NCBI RefSeq assembly: GCF_019710475.1
Contig: NZ_JAJFAX010000002.1
Span: 62,001-126,000, forward strand
Direction of reading: 5' to 3'
DNA from: Glycomyces sp. TRM65418
GTDB lineage: Bacteria; Actinomycetota; Actinomycetes; Mycobacteriales; Micromonosporaceae
DNA: 64,000 bases
Within the stretch, counting starts at the first letter, position 1, and every line of letters begins with the position of its first letter. Positions 7,963 to 18,400 of the stretch are shown piece after piece. The notes beneath the pieces are model-generated. The model was not told the origin of the DNA and ran no database searches. It saw only the letters and a list, made by a program, of their open reading frames with translations. The translations under genes were made by a program, and so were the position numbers.

Positions 7963-10431
7963 ATGAGCGGAGACCGCTTCCCTAGCGCTCTTATCGACGA
8001 CTACACGTCGGTGATACGCAAAAAGGACCCGGAATCGCTGGTTTCCACCGTTATCCGCACCCGGGCCGTCGAGGGGCGGCGACTGCTCGCCCACCGTATT
8101 GCCGAACCGCCGGTCGATCTGGACGCGCTCACCATGGCGGCGGGCGACCCGCAGGCCGAGACGGCACTGTTCGAACGGCATCAGATCGACATCGGGCACT
8201 TGGCGAGGCTCGCCCGCGCGCTCGTGTGCGCGCCGGAGGACTCGTCCGACCTCGACCACGGCTGGAACCTGTACGGGATGGCCTCGCGCCATGGCCGACC
8301 GGAGGAGCTCTCCTCCCGGGACCAAGGCGCGCACGCCGAGTTCGCCCTGCTTCGCGGCGACTTCGACGAGACACGGCGGCTGCTCGAGCGCTATGACCTG
8401 ATCGACGAGCCCGTGCGGCGCGCCATCGAGATGGACCTGTGCAACCCTTGGTCCGGCGCCGTGGAGGGCGACGAGGCCCGCTGGAAGGTGCTTCTCGCCG
8501 AGGTCGTCCCGGACCCGCTCCCGGATCTCGCGCCGGACGCCGCCGAGACGCTGTTCGACAGCCTGCACGTCAAGAACCCGCCTGCCCCGGTCCCCGCACC
8601 GGAACTCGTGTCGGTCATCGTCACGAACTTCCAGCGGGGACTGCCGCTGATCGCTTCGGTCCAGTCGGTCCTCGAGCAGACCTGGCAGTACCTCGAAGTC
8701 ATCGTCGTCGACGACGCCTCGGGGCCGGCCTACGACGAGGTCCTCGACAAGGCGGCGGCCCTGGACGAGCGTGTCCGCGTGATCCGGCTCGCCGAGAACG
8801 GCGGCACCTACCGAGCCCGCAACGCCGGGCTCGCCGAGGCCCGCGGCGATTTCGTCGCCGTCCAGGACTCCGACGACTGGTGGCACCCGCGCCATCTCGA
8901 ACTGCACTTGCGCCCGTTCGCGAACGACCCGGAACTCGTCGGCACCATCTCGCGCAGCCTGATGCTCACCGAAGACCTGGGGGCCACCCGCCTCCGCCGC
9001 GCGCCGATGCTGCCCTGCGCCAGCTCGCTGCTGTTCCGCCGCGAAGCGGTCATCGAGCGGATCGGCTACTGGGACGATGTTCGCAAGGCGGCCGACAACG
9101 AATTCCTCGGCCGAATCAAAGCGGCGTTCGGCAAGCGGTCGGTTCACCACATGCCAGAGGTGCTCACGCTGGTGCGCACCGGCACGGAGTCCCTGTCCTC
9201 CAGCGACTTCGGCTCCGGCTGGCGCCACCCGGCGCGGCTCGCGTACCGGTCGGGATACCAGCTGTGGCATCGACGCATCGGCAAAGGCGAGGCCGACCCG
9301 CGCGTCGGGTTCGGGCAGCGCGCGCCGGTGTTCCAGCCCTACCGGTTCCGCATCGCGAGCTCCCGTCAGCGCTACGACGTCGTCTACGCCGGTGACTGGT
9401 CCTCGTACGGGGGCCCGCAGAAGTCGATGATCAACGAGATCCACGCGGCGCGCCGGGCCGGACTGCGGGTCGGGATCATGAACTTCACGCCGTTCCGCTT
9501 CGTCCGGTCCGTCGACCGGGACTTGAACCCGCATATCCAGCAGCTCGCCAACGACGGCGTCGTCGACCACGTCACCGCGACCGATGACGCCGAGGTGCGC
9601 CTGCTGGTCCTGCGGTACCCGCCGATCCTCCAGTTCCCGCCCGGGGGACCGTGCGCGCTGCAGGTGGACCGACTGGTGATACTCGCCAACCAGGCCCCTT
9701 CCGAACGGGACGGCAGCGACCGCCGATACCTGCCCGAGGCCTGCGAACAGCACGCCCGCCAGTTGTTCGGGGTATGGCCCGAATGGGTGCCGCAGGGACC
9801 GCAGGTCCGGCATGCGATCGAGCCGCTGCTTACCGAACGCTCGGTGCTGCACCCGTTCGACATCCCCGGGATCATCGACACCGACCGGTGGTGCATGCCG
9901 CGCACCCACTTCCGCGCTCCCGTCGCGGTGATCGGTCGTCACTCTCGCGACAACGTCATGAAATGGCCGCAGGACCCGGTCGAGCTCCTGCAGGCCTATC
10001 CGGCCTCGCCGGATATCGATGTCCGGATCATGGGCGGCGCGGAAACCCCGACGGAGGTGCTCCAGCGGCGGCGCCTGCCCCGTAACTGGGTCGTCTACGA
10101 CTACGACGAGGTCGGCATTCGGGAGTTCCTGCATCAGATCGACTTCTACGTCTACTTCGCGCACCCGCAGCTCGTCGAGGCCTTCGGCCGGAGCATCCTG
10201 GAGGCCATGGCCGCCGGATGCGTGACCGTGCTCCCCCCGCACTTCGAAGAGGTCTTCGGCGACGGCGCGGTGTACTGCGAGCCGCGCGAAGTGGCGGACC
10301 TGGTCACCGGCCTCCGCTCGCACCCCGACGAGTACTTCGCGATGAGCGCCAGGGCCCAGGACCATGTGCGCCGACACTTCAGCTACGCGTCCTATCTGGA
10401 TCGACTGGAGCTGCTCGGCATCAGGCCCTAG
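7963..10431 (+). CDS. Two-domain glycosyltransferase (GT2 + GT4-like)
   Basis: About 822 residues. Residues 1-210 are a helical head. At about 216 a GT2 domain starts with VSVIVTNFQRG, then VIVVDDASG and the metal-binding DSDDWW. From about 470 a second, GT-B-like module starts (YDVVYAGDWSSYGGPQKSM) and contains IGRHSRDNVMKWP and the nucleotide-site stretch EAFGRSILEAMAAG. Thus one chain probably adds two sugars. The C-terminal module recurs in the genes at 15415 and 18567. Start choice: ATG 7963 lies just after TTTGGACC, as does the paralogue's ATG, although an in-frame ATG at 7936 is also possible; neither has a strong SD. It heads the surface-glycan island. Acceptors and sugars are unknown. 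Confidence 0.8.
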   Translation: MSGDRFPSALIDDYTSVIRKKDPESLVSTVIRTRAVEGRRLLAHRIAEPPVDLDALTMAAGDPQAETALFERHQIDIGHLARLARALVCAPEDSSDLDHGWNLYGMASRHGRPEELSSRDQGAHAEFALLRGDFDETRRLLERYDLIDEPVRRAIEMDLCNPWSGAVEGDEARWKVLLAEVVPDPLPDLAPDAAETLFDSLHVKNPPAPVPAPELVSVIVTNFQRGLPLIASVQSVLEQTWQYLEVIVVDDASGPAYDEVLDKAAALDERVRVIRLAENGGTYRARNAGLAEARGDFVAVQDSDDWWHPRHLELHLRPFANDPELVGTISRSLMLTEDLGATRLRRAPMLPCASSLLFRREAVIERIGYWDDVRKAADNEFLGRIKAAFGKRSVHHMPEVLTLVRTGTESLSSSDFGSGWRHPARLAYRSGYQLWHRRIGKGEADPRVGFGQRAPVFQPYRFRIASSRQRYDVVYAGDWSSYGGPQKSMINEIHAARRAGLRVGIMNFTPFRFVRSVDRDLNPHIQQLANDGVVDHVTATDDAEVRLLVLRYPPILQFPPGGPCALQVDRLVILANQAPSERDGSDRRYLPEACEQHARQLFGVWPEWVPQGPQVRHAIEPLLTERSVLHPFDIPGIIDTDRWCMPRTHFRAPVAVIGRHSRDNVMKWPQDPVELLQAYPASPDIDVRIMGGAETPTEVLQRRRLPRNWVVYDYDEVGIREFLHQIDFYVYFAHPQLVEAFGRSILEAMAAGCVTVLPPHFEEVFGDGAVYCEPREVADLVTGLRSHPDEYFAMSARAQDHVRRHFSYASYLDRLELLGIRP

Positions 10432-10481
10432 GGCCGAGCGCGCACTCCCGTCCCAGCCCCCGAACCCTGAAAGGACCTCAG

Positions 10482-12014
10482 ATGAGCGTCGCCTGGATCC
10501 GCCCCCGACCCGTGCGCGACCGTTTCCTGCCCTCGGCGTCCCACTGGTCCTCCGAGGAGATCTCGGATGCCGACATCCCGGCCACAGAGGAGCTCGGAGA
10601 ACTGCTCTACGCCCGGGGATTCCTGCTCGCACCGCACCGCCACGACGTGCCGGTCGCGCATTGGCGGCAGGTCCGGATCGGAGAGCTGTGGCTCTCGTAC
10701 GACCCGCGCTCCGCCTGCGCCGTGGTCCGCTCCGGGCATTCCTGGGTAGCGGTGCTCGGCCGGGTGATCTGTCTCGAGACCTGGGATGACGACGTCCGCT
10801 CGATCGCCACTGCGCTGCTGCGCGCCAAGGCTTCCGGGCGCGATGCGTTCCTCGATCGGATCGACGGCCTCAGCGGCAGGTTCGCGGTGATCTACAACGA
10901 GGGCGCGGAGACCTACCTCCAGTCCGACGCCGCCTCCCTCCGGTCGGTCTACTTCGGTCGCCGCGACGGGAGGACCTACGCCGCCTCGCACGCGCACCTC
11001 GTAGCCGACCGGGTCGGCACCGTTCCGTCCGCGTTCCCCGACCCGCAGACGATCCGCAAGGAGTGCAACGCCTACGCCTTCCCCGGCCGGGTCACCCAGT
11101 TCGCACGGGTCTTCGCGCTGACGCCCAACACCGAGCTGGCCTTCGGCATCGCCGAACCCCGCCGCTTCTTCCCGCGCGAGGCCCTCGCTCCGCGCGTCAC
11201 CGAGGACGCCGTCGACGAGGTGCTGCCGCTGCTCCAGCGGCAACTGGAACTCCTGGCATCGCGCACGCCGCTCGTCATCTCGCTCACCGCCGGACTCGAC
11301 AGCCGCACCACGTTGGCGCTGAGCAGATCCATCAAAGACCAGGTCGACTACTTCACGTACGACTCCAAGACCGGAGCGGGTGAGTCGGGAGCGGCGATGC
11401 GCGCCGACGTGGCGGCCGCCCGAGAGATGTCCGAAGACCTCGGATTCCGCCATCATCGGATCCAGTCGCGGTTCCGCATCCCGCCCGAGCCCCTGGCCGG
11501 GATCATGGACCGCAACTCGAAGCGGATCAGCGCTCCCGGGCTGTACGGTACGCACCGCCTTTACGAAGGGGGCTGCCGCGGGCTTCACATCCGCTCGAAC
11601 CTCTACGAGATCGCCAGGTCCTTCTACCGGGCGAAGCGCACGCAGCCCGATCGACTCACCCCCGAGCACATGGCCTATCTGCTCACCAGTCGCAAGACCA
11701 CGCCGGAATCGTTCGCCGCGACCTTCGCCGAGTTCGCCGACGCCGTGGAGTTCGACCGAGCCCAGGACCTCTACGATCCGCTCGACCTCTATTACTGGGA
11801 ACACCGGTGCGGCACCTGGCTGGCCGCCCACCACATCGAGTCCGATGTGGTATTCGACACTTTCACGATCTTCAACTCCCGCCGGATCTACAAGGCGCTG
11901 CTCGCCCTGCCCCTCGAAGACCGCATCTCGGGTGCCGCCTTCGTCGAGATGATCCGCCGCACGTGGCCGGAGAGTTTGAAATTCCCGGTCAACGGCGCGA
12001 TCATCGAAGCCTAA
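10482..12014 (+). CDS. Asparagine synthase-like ATP-pyrophosphatase protein
   Basis: 510 residues from ATG 10482 with SD GAAAGGA. The C-terminal half has a PP-loop like class B asparagine synthetases, SLTAGLDSRTTLAL (about residue 265), which binds ATP and adenylates a carboxylate before amide formation. The N-terminal half resembles a degenerate glutaminase fold (LSGRFAVIYNEG and YFGRRDGRTYAAS), but it lacks the Cys after Met1 that true glutaminase domains use, so it probably cannot take ammonia from glutamine. It sits between glycosyltransferase genes, 50 bases after the first, so it may amidate or otherwise modify a sugar acid or peptide of the glycan. That role is inference. Confidence 0.65.
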   Translation: MSVAWIRPRPVRDRFLPSASHWSSEEISDADIPATEELGELLYARGFLLAPHRHDVPVAHWRQVRIGELWLSYDPRSACAVVRSGHSWVAVLGRVICLETWDDDVRSIATALLRAKASGRDAFLDRIDGLSGRFAVIYNEGAETYLQSDAASLRSVYFGRRDGRTYAASHAHLVADRVGTVPSAFPDPQTIRKECNAYAFPGRVTQFARVFALTPNTELAFGIAEPRRFFPREALAPRVTEDAVDEVLPLLQRQLELLASRTPLVISLTAGLDSRTTLALSRSIKDQVDYFTYDSKTGAGESGAAMRADVAAAREMSEDLGFRHHRIQSRFRIPPEPLAGIMDRNSKRISAPGLYGTHRLYEGGCRGLHIRSNLYEIARSFYRAKRTQPDRLTPEHMAYLLTSRKTTPESFAATFAEFADAVEFDRAQDLYDPLDLYYWEHRCGTWLAAHHIESDVVFDTFTIFNSRRIYKALLALPLEDRISGAAFVEMIRRTWPESLKFPVNGAIIEA

Positions 12015-12053
12015 CCCGCCCTGAGCCCGAACAACGCAAAGAAGGAAACACCG

Positions 12054-12503
12054 ATGCTCGACCTCGCCCTCCGCTTCCGCCGGTCCACGAAGCGGACCCG
12101 GGCCGCCGCGACTGCCGCGGCCGTGCTCGTCGCCGCCGCCGTGGCCGCCGCACTGCTCGGAGCGTACGGTCCGGCGCTCGCCGCGGTGGTCCTCCTACTG
12201 GCCGGGCTGGGGTTGGCACTGGTCCAGGAGAACGCGCGCCTGCGCCAGAAGCTCGATGATCAGCACCGCGACGCGATGCGATACGCCGCGAAGGCCGACA
12301 AGCGGCTGCGCGCCCTCGACGCCAGCGTCGGGATGCTCAACCGGAAGCTGGAGGTCCAGAGCAGGGGCCTCTCGGGGGACTTCGACGCGGCCTCACGCCG
12401 CATCCTGGGCGCGATCGAGAGCGAGCGCTTCGCGGCGGCCGAGCGCCATCATGAGATCGCCGCGTTCCTCGGAGCGCGCGATGGGCAGGCGCAGCAGCGC
12501 TGA
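12054..12503 (+). CDS. Small membrane protein with two TM helices and coiled-coil tail
   Basis: 149 residues, ATG with SD GAAGGA. A basic start (RFRRSTKRTR) is followed by two hydrophobic Ala/Leu/Val-rich stretches (about 18-37 and 39-57). A charged helical tail follows with heptad-like leucines (ENARLRQKLDDQHRD and VGMLNRKLEVQS), rich in Arg, Glu and Gln. No known domain is recognised. Lying 39 bases behind the asparagine-synthase-like gene and before a glycosyltransferase, it may be a scaffold or anchor for the glycan enzymes. The membrane and coiled-coil reading is direct; the scaffold idea is inference. Confidence 0.7.
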   Translation: MLDLALRFRRSTKRTRAAATAAAVLVAAAVAAALLGAYGPALAAVVLLLAGLGLALVQENARLRQKLDDQHRDAMRYAAKADKRLRALDASVGMLNRKLEVQSRGLSGDFDAASRRILGAIESERFAAAERHHEIAAFLGARDGQAQQR

Positions 12504-12592
12504 CCCGACGCGTCGGAGTACTCGGACGGACGCACCGAACCGCTATCATGTGGACCTACCCCGATTCCACTCTCCTTTGAAACGAGCGCACC

Positions 12593-13627
12593 ATGGGCAT
12601 TCGCACCCTCTTTTCGCGGTCACGGGGCACTGCGCGCCTGAGCATCGCTCCTTCTCGCGAATCGAATGACTTCCTGCACGTTGTGGCCAGCCGATTCGAG
12701 ATCGGCGTATTCAACGAGCAATGGCTCGAATACCGCTGGCAGCTGTTCGAGACGCTCGCACTGCCATCGATCGACGCGCAGTCCGCGCGCGATTTCATCT
12801 GGGTGCTCGGCATCGACCGGGATATGCCGCGGCGGTTCCGAGAGCGACTCGACGGATTGGTCGCCGAACGACCTTATCTGCGATTGCTCGAACTCGAGTT
12901 GTTCGACGACTTCGAGCCGCGGTTCCAGCGCTGGTGCGCGGAAGCGTCGAAGGGCTTCGCGCACGTGCTCACCACTCGGATCGACAACGACGACGCGATC
13001 CACCGGGAACTGCTCGCCGAGGTCCAGCGCACCGGCCGCGGCCTCCTCGCCGGCGGGAGTGCCCTGCCGGCGGCCATCACCGCGGCCACCGGGTACCAGT
13101 GGGTGCCCGCGACGGGGCAGGGGTTCCGCGCCTACCATTACAGCCACTCGATCGGCACCTCAGTGCTGGAATCCTCCGACGCGTTGACCACGGTCTACGG
13201 GAAGAATCACCGGAAGGTCCCCGACTGGGCCGTGGAGCGGAACGGATCGGTCGAGCAGATCGGCGGCGACACCCGCTGGTGGCTGTACGCGACCACGGCC
13301 ACCTCGCTGGTGCTGCTGCGCACCGGCAAAGGCTTGCGGGAAGGCACCGTCGCCAACCCCGGCGCACACGAGATCGACGAGAAGGCGCTGCGTTCGTTCG
13401 GTGTCACCGACGCGCGGCGTCTGCGCGGTCTCGAGGAGCCGGAACTGGCGGGGAACCACCTCGAACTGGTGCAAGAAGGCAAACAGACCGACCGCGCCAT
13501 CAAGGGCGTGCGCGCGACGATGCGTCAGGCGCGCGCTTCGGGCGAGCCCGCGGATCCCGCGCTCGTCGCCGAACACCGGGAGCTCCACGCCCGGCGCAAG
13601 GAACTCGCGCGGGCCTGGGTCTCGTAA
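12593..13627 (+). CDS. Putative rhamnosyltransferase-like glycosyltransferase
   Basis: 344 residues. It resembles the putative rhamnosyl transferase family: an early segment NEQWLEYRWQLFETLALPS, then RDFIWVLGIDRD and the acidic motif TTRIDNDDAIH (about residue 124), which fits a metal- and nucleotide-sugar-binding DxDD. There is no signal peptide or membrane helix, so it probably acts in the cytoplasm on lipid-linked glycan. The start ATG at 12593 has only a weak SD (AACGAG), and a TATCAT box lies about 45 bases upstream. It converges with the next gene, with eleven bases between stops. The fold family is likely; the sugar transferred is uncertain. Confidence 0.7.
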   Translation: MGIRTLFSRSRGTARLSIAPSRESNDFLHVVASRFEIGVFNEQWLEYRWQLFETLALPSIDAQSARDFIWVLGIDRDMPRRFRERLDGLVAERPYLRLLELELFDDFEPRFQRWCAEASKGFAHVLTTRIDNDDAIHRELLAEVQRTGRGLLAGGSALPAAITAATGYQWVPATGQGFRAYHYSHSIGTSVLESSDALTTVYGKNHRKVPDWAVERNGSVEQIGGDTRWWLYATTATSLVLLRTGKGLREGTVANPGAHEIDEKALRSFGVTDARRLRGLEEPELAGNHLELVQEGKQTDRAIKGVRATMRQARASGEPADPALVAEHRELHARRKELARAWVS

Positions 13628-13638
13628 GCGGGGCCCGG

Positions 13639-15192
13639 TCAGCGGATCACGCGCCGCAACCGGCCCAGTGCCCGGCGCGGCAGTGACCGCCTGGCAGGTC
13701 CCGGGTCTTCGAGTCGCGCCAGGGCCGCCTTGAGCTCGGCGATTTCCCGGCGGCGCGACTCCGACTTCGACGCGGCGGTCAGGAACCATGCGTCGGGCCC
13801 GGTGCGCTCGACGCCCCACAGCGCATCGAGGAGCGCGTCCGGGTCCTCGCCAGGGCTGCGGAGGCGCTCGGCCCGCGCCAGGGCGGCCGTGCGGTCCAGG
13901 CGGACCCGCAGCGGGCCCGCCTTGGCGGGGACGGCGGTGTCGACGCGGCCGAGACGGTGCTCATCCGCATGAGCGACCAGGCGCTCCAGGCCGTCGCGGC
14001 GCAGTTCCGCGCCCGGGTCGAGGAACAGCTGGAACGGCACCGGCGCAACCGTCTCGGGCGCCTTCTCCAGGAAGCGGACGCGGCCGTCGCCGCGGAAGGC
14101 CTCGCGGATCAGCCGCAGGTTCAGCAGGGGGTCCTCGAGCGGTGCGACCCGGCCCGTGGTGAGCGAGTCCCAGGGGCCGGTCAGGACCACCTCGATGTCG
14201 GCGATCGTGCCGGCCAGCAACGCGTTCACCGTGGCCCGGACGGGCTCCAGACGGGCGCCGTCCGCGTCGACCACGGCCCTCACGTACGGCACCTCCCAGC
14301 TCCGGCCCGGATCGGTGCGCAGATGCCGCAGGGACGGGATCCGGTTGGCCGCGAACGGCCGCCGGTAGCGTTTGCCCTCCTCGCGCCTCGATTTCATCTG
14401 CGAGTAGCCGAGGTGCCACACCTCGGCCTCGCCGTCGGCGATGAACAGCGCCCCGTGCTGCGCGAGCCGATAGCCCAGCTCGGTGTCGCTGCCCAGGCGC
14501 ATGCCGGTGTCCATGCCGCCGCAGGCCTCGTACATGGCCCGTGTGAACGAGATCGTCGCCCCGTTCGCCACGGTGAACGCCCGCACCGGGTCCTCGACGG
14601 TGCCGCCGGATTCGCGCACCAACGCGATCTCCCAGTCGTCGCTGACCTCACAGCCCGCGAACAGCGACGCCGCGTCACCGCCCGCGACTGCCGAGCGGAC
14701 CCGTTCGGGGGAGAGCGCGGCCGTCGCGATGTCGGCGAACGCGAGCTTGCCGACCACCGTGAAATAGTCGGCCAGGTGATGCCAGCGGGCGTGGGCCTCA
14801 ATGTGCGCTGCCGCGGGGACGACGTCGGAGTCGAGCCGCACCACGACCTCGCCCGTCGATGCCCCGATCCCGGTGGCCACCGCCGCGGCGATGCCCCACG
14901 TCCCGGCGGTGTTCGGGATCAGCCGCGTGTCGGCGGGTCGCAGGTCGGGGAGGCGCAGGGGCGGTTCGCTGCCGTCGTCGACCACGACCACCTCCAGCAG
15001 CGAGGCCGGGTACGTCTGCGCCGCGAGGGCCGCCAGAGTCAAGTCGAGCTTGTCCTGGCCGCCGAAGGCCGGGACGACCACGGACACCCGAGCGCGGGGG
15101 GTCCACGCGCCGAGCCGGGCCAGGACGATCGAGCCGCTGTCATTGCGTGCGGCGCGCAGGCCCTCAGCGGGGCCGGGGATCGAGGGTTCCAT
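13639..15192 (-). CDS. GT2 family glycosyltransferase
   Basis: 517 residues, the only minus-strand gene in the island. The GT2 (GT-A) domain starts at VSVVVPAFGGQDKLDLTL (about residue 36), with VVVVDDGSEPP and the metal motif VVRLDSDVVP (about 117). A GT-A acceptor-side segment with GSDTELGYRLAQHG follows at about 230. The last ~200 residues include a second, weaker alpha/beta part (DIEVVLTGPWDSL) and a basic tail. It has no membrane helix and is probably cytoplasmic or peripheral. It diverges from the large glycosyltransferase at 15415; their 222-bp gap likely holds both promoters. The donor and acceptor are unknown. Confidence 0.78.
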   Translation of the reverse strand: MEPSIPGPAEGLRAARNDSGSIVLARLGAWTPRARVSVVVPAFGGQDKLDLTLAALAAQTYPASLLEVVVVDDGSEPPLRLPDLRPADTRLIPNTAGTWGIAAAVATGIGASTGEVVVRLDSDVVPAAAHIEAHARWHHLADYFTVVGKLAFADIATAALSPERVRSAVAGGDAASLFAGCEVSDDWEIALVRESGGTVEDPVRAFTVANGATISFTRAMYEACGGMDTGMRLGSDTELGYRLAQHGALFIADGEAEVWHLGYSQMKSRREEGKRYRRPFAANRIPSLRHLRTDPGRSWEVPYVRAVVDADGARLEPVRATVNALLAGTIADIEVVLTGPWDSLTTGRVAPLEDPLLNLRLIREAFRGDGRVRFLEKAPETVAPVPFQLFLDPGAELRRDGLERLVAHADEHRLGRVDTAVPAKAGPLRVRLDRTAALARAERLRSPGEDPDALLDALWGVERTGPDAWFLTAASKSESRRREIAELKAALARLEDPGPARRSLPRRALGRLRRVIR

Positions 15193-15414
15193 CGGGTCCC
15201 GAGCTTACTGGGGTGCCGGAGCGGACCGGCGCCGACTGAGGTCGTGCACTGTGGCGGAACGTGCACCCGTCTGCTGCTCGATGGCAGGACGTGCGGGCGT
15301 TTGCAACAATGAATCGGCACCGGAAGCCGGTTCCGGCCGCCCACTCGCTCGCCGTTCCCGACCGGCCGCGACCCGTCGACCGCAGCGCCCGCTGCCCCAT
15401 CTGACTTTGGACCC

Positions 15415-18400
15415 ATGACCGCTCACTTCCGCTCCCCTCGCGAACTCGAGGAGTTCGTCGCCCGACGGTGGCCCGACCTCGCGACCGCGCCGCTGGGCGC
15501 GATCGCCGCAGCGACGATCCGCGGTCGGTCGGCGCTGGGCCGGGGGATCCTCGCCGAGCGCGCCCGCCGTGGTGACGGCGCCGACGCCCTCTGCGAGCTG
15601 GCCCGGGCGATCGCGCTCCGTCCCGTCGCCTCCGGCGACCTCGACCTTGCACTGGAGCTGTACGACGAGGCACGCGCCTCGCTCGGGGCGGACATGGCCG
15701 AATCCCACCGCGGCCTGCATCTCGGCCTGGCCGTGGCGCAGGGCGATCGCGCGCGCGTCGCGCGCCTCAGGGCCGAAGCCGACCGGCTGCCAGACGGCCT
15801 CGCCGCGGCGGTCGACGCCGAGCTCGCCCATCCCGATCGCGCCGCCGACCAGCCCGCCGCGGCGAGTCGCGGCGGCGAGGCGGCGTTCCTGGCCGCGTTC
15901 ACCCGCTACGCAGGCTGGGGCGAGGTGGTGCTCGATTCCGAGCCCGGTGTCCCGCTGCTCGACCGGCTCCGCTCCACCGCACCCCGCGGGAGCGCGAGCG
16001 GCCCGCTCATCTCGGTCGTCATGACCTGTCACCGGCCCGGGCCCGAACTCCTGACCGCAGTCGGCTCGGTCGTCGACCAGACCTGGCGGGACTGGGAGCT
16101 CATCATCGTCGACGACGCCTCCGGCGCGGAGCACGAGAAGGTCCTGAGAGAAGCCGAGGAGCTCGACGAGCGCGTCCGCGTCCTCGTCCAGTCCGTCAAC
16201 GGTGGCACCTACCGGGCCCGCAACCGCGCCGTCGACGAAGCCCGGGGGGTGTTCGTGACTGGACTCGACTCCGACGACTGGGCCCATCCCCGCTGGCTCG
16301 AGGCGCAGTCGGCGCCCCTCCGCGAGTCCGAGCAGCTGATCATGGCCGTCAGCCGCGGCGTCCGCGCCACCGCGGACCTGCGCCTGTTCAGCGCGCCCGG
16401 CCGCAGCATCGCCGCCGTCAGCTCGACCTCCATCATGTACCGCGCGCGCCAGGTGCGCGAGAAGATCGGCTACTACGACGTCGCCCGCAAGGGCGCCGAC
16501 ACCGAGTTCCGGCTCCGCATCCAGAAGACCTTCGGCGCGCGCCGCTGGATCCGCATGGACGACAAGCACACCGTCATCAGGCTCCACCCCGCCTCGTTGT
16601 CCGCCAGCGAGGTCGGCGAAGGGTGGATGCACCCCGCCCGCGCTGCCTACGAAGCCGGTTTCCACCATTGGCACAAAGCGATCCAGCAGCGTCGTGCCAA
16701 GCCCTATCTCGCCCCCTCGGTCCCAACGCGGCCCTTCCCGGCGCCCCGTTCGATCCTCGGCGACTCGCCCCGTACCAGTGCCGCCGAACGCGTCTACGTG
16801 GCCGACTGGCGCTATGACACGCCCGTGCAGCGCGCCGCCCTGGAGGCCCTCGCCGGCGACGCCGCGAACGGCGTCACGGTGGCACTCGCCCACTATCAGG
16901 GCTGGAACGCGATCGAGAACAAGTACCTCCCGATGGCGCCGGCGCCAGTGGCGCTCGCCGCGGATCTCTCCGTCGAATGGGTTGATCTCGCCGAAGTGAA
17001 GGCCGGAACGGTGGTCGCCGCCGACCCCGAAGTCGCCGCGGCCGTCGCGATCGACTTCGCCATTGAAGCGGACGCCCTCGCCGTCCTGCCTCCGCCGCCG
17101 GAGGAGCCCGAGGCGTCCCCGTCCCCGCCGAACCCGGCCGACCGCCTGCGGTCACTGGCCGGACGCGGTGCGCGGCTGCCGCTGCGCGCCGCCCGCCGCC
17201 TGCTGCGCGGCAAACGCGCCGCGTTGCGCCGCCTGCTCGGACGGGGACGCCGCCTCGCGAAGCGGGCCCTGCGGGCGCCCGACGCTCAGCGGCTCACCGA
17301 CGCCCAGACCGCGCAGCTGGAGCTGTGGAGCACTCGCCTCTACGAAGGCTGGTCGGCCGAGGCGATCGCCCACCTGAGCGGTCTTGCCGCGGACGAGCGC
17401 GAGTCGCCGGAGCACCGCCTCGCCGCGACCGCGATCCTCGCCGACTGGTACGAGGTCGACGACCGCGTCCCGCGCCGCGACCTCGAGTTCGACGTCGTCG
17501 TCGTCTCGAACTTCATGCTCCCCGGCGGCAGCTCTTCCTCCAGCGCCGAGGAGGTCCGGGCCTTCCGTCGCGCCGGTCTCAAGGTCGGCCTGCTCCACCA
17601 CCCCGTCTACGACTGGCCGCTCGACCGACCGGTGAACGGCAAAATCCGAGAGCTCCTCGACGACGACGGCGTCGTCTGGATCACCGCCCACGACCGCGTC
17701 GAGTGCGACCTGGCGATCGTGCGGTTCCCCCGGATCATGATGCGTCCCATGGAGGATCTGCCGCGGCTGACCGCCGGGCGCACCATCCTCGTGGTCAACC
17801 AGCCCCCCTACGAGTACTACGGTCCAGGCGAGGGCCGCCGCCTCACCTGGGACGTGCGCACCGTCCACCGCAACCTCGAGGGCTGGCTCGGGGCGCACAC
17901 CTGGTACCCGCAGGGCCCGGTCGTGCGCCGCCTTCTGGAGACCGAGCACGCGGCTGAGACCGACGGCATCGCGATCGCCGACGACTACTGGTACGGCATC
18001 CTCGACGTCGAGGAATGGCGCCGGGACGGCCGCCGAGCCGAGGCGGGCCCCATCCGCATCGGCCGCCACGCCCGCGACCACGTCCGCAAATGGCCCGAGG
18101 ACCCCGACGACCTCCTCGCCTGCTACCCGTCCTCCGAGGACTTCGAGATTCACGTCCTCGGCGGGGCGAGGACCGCCAAGCGCCTCCTGCGCCGCCTGCC
18201 CGACAACTGGACCGTCCACCCGTTCGGCTCCATGCCGCCCAAGGCCTTCCTGCACGGGCTCGACGCGGTCGTCTTCTTCATCGCCGAATCCGGCGACGAG
18301 GCCTTCGGCCGCACTCCCCTGGAGGCCATGGCGGTCGGCCTGCCGTGTCTGCTGCCGCGCAGCTTCGAGCCCCTGTACGGCGACGGCGCGGTCTACTGCG

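Noticed and set aside
7780..10632. 950-residue open frame on the minus strand opposite the first glycosyltransferase
   Set aside because: Composition is Arg/Val/Asp/Glu/Gly-rich antisense typical of high-GC genes; the plus-strand frame has clear GT motifs.
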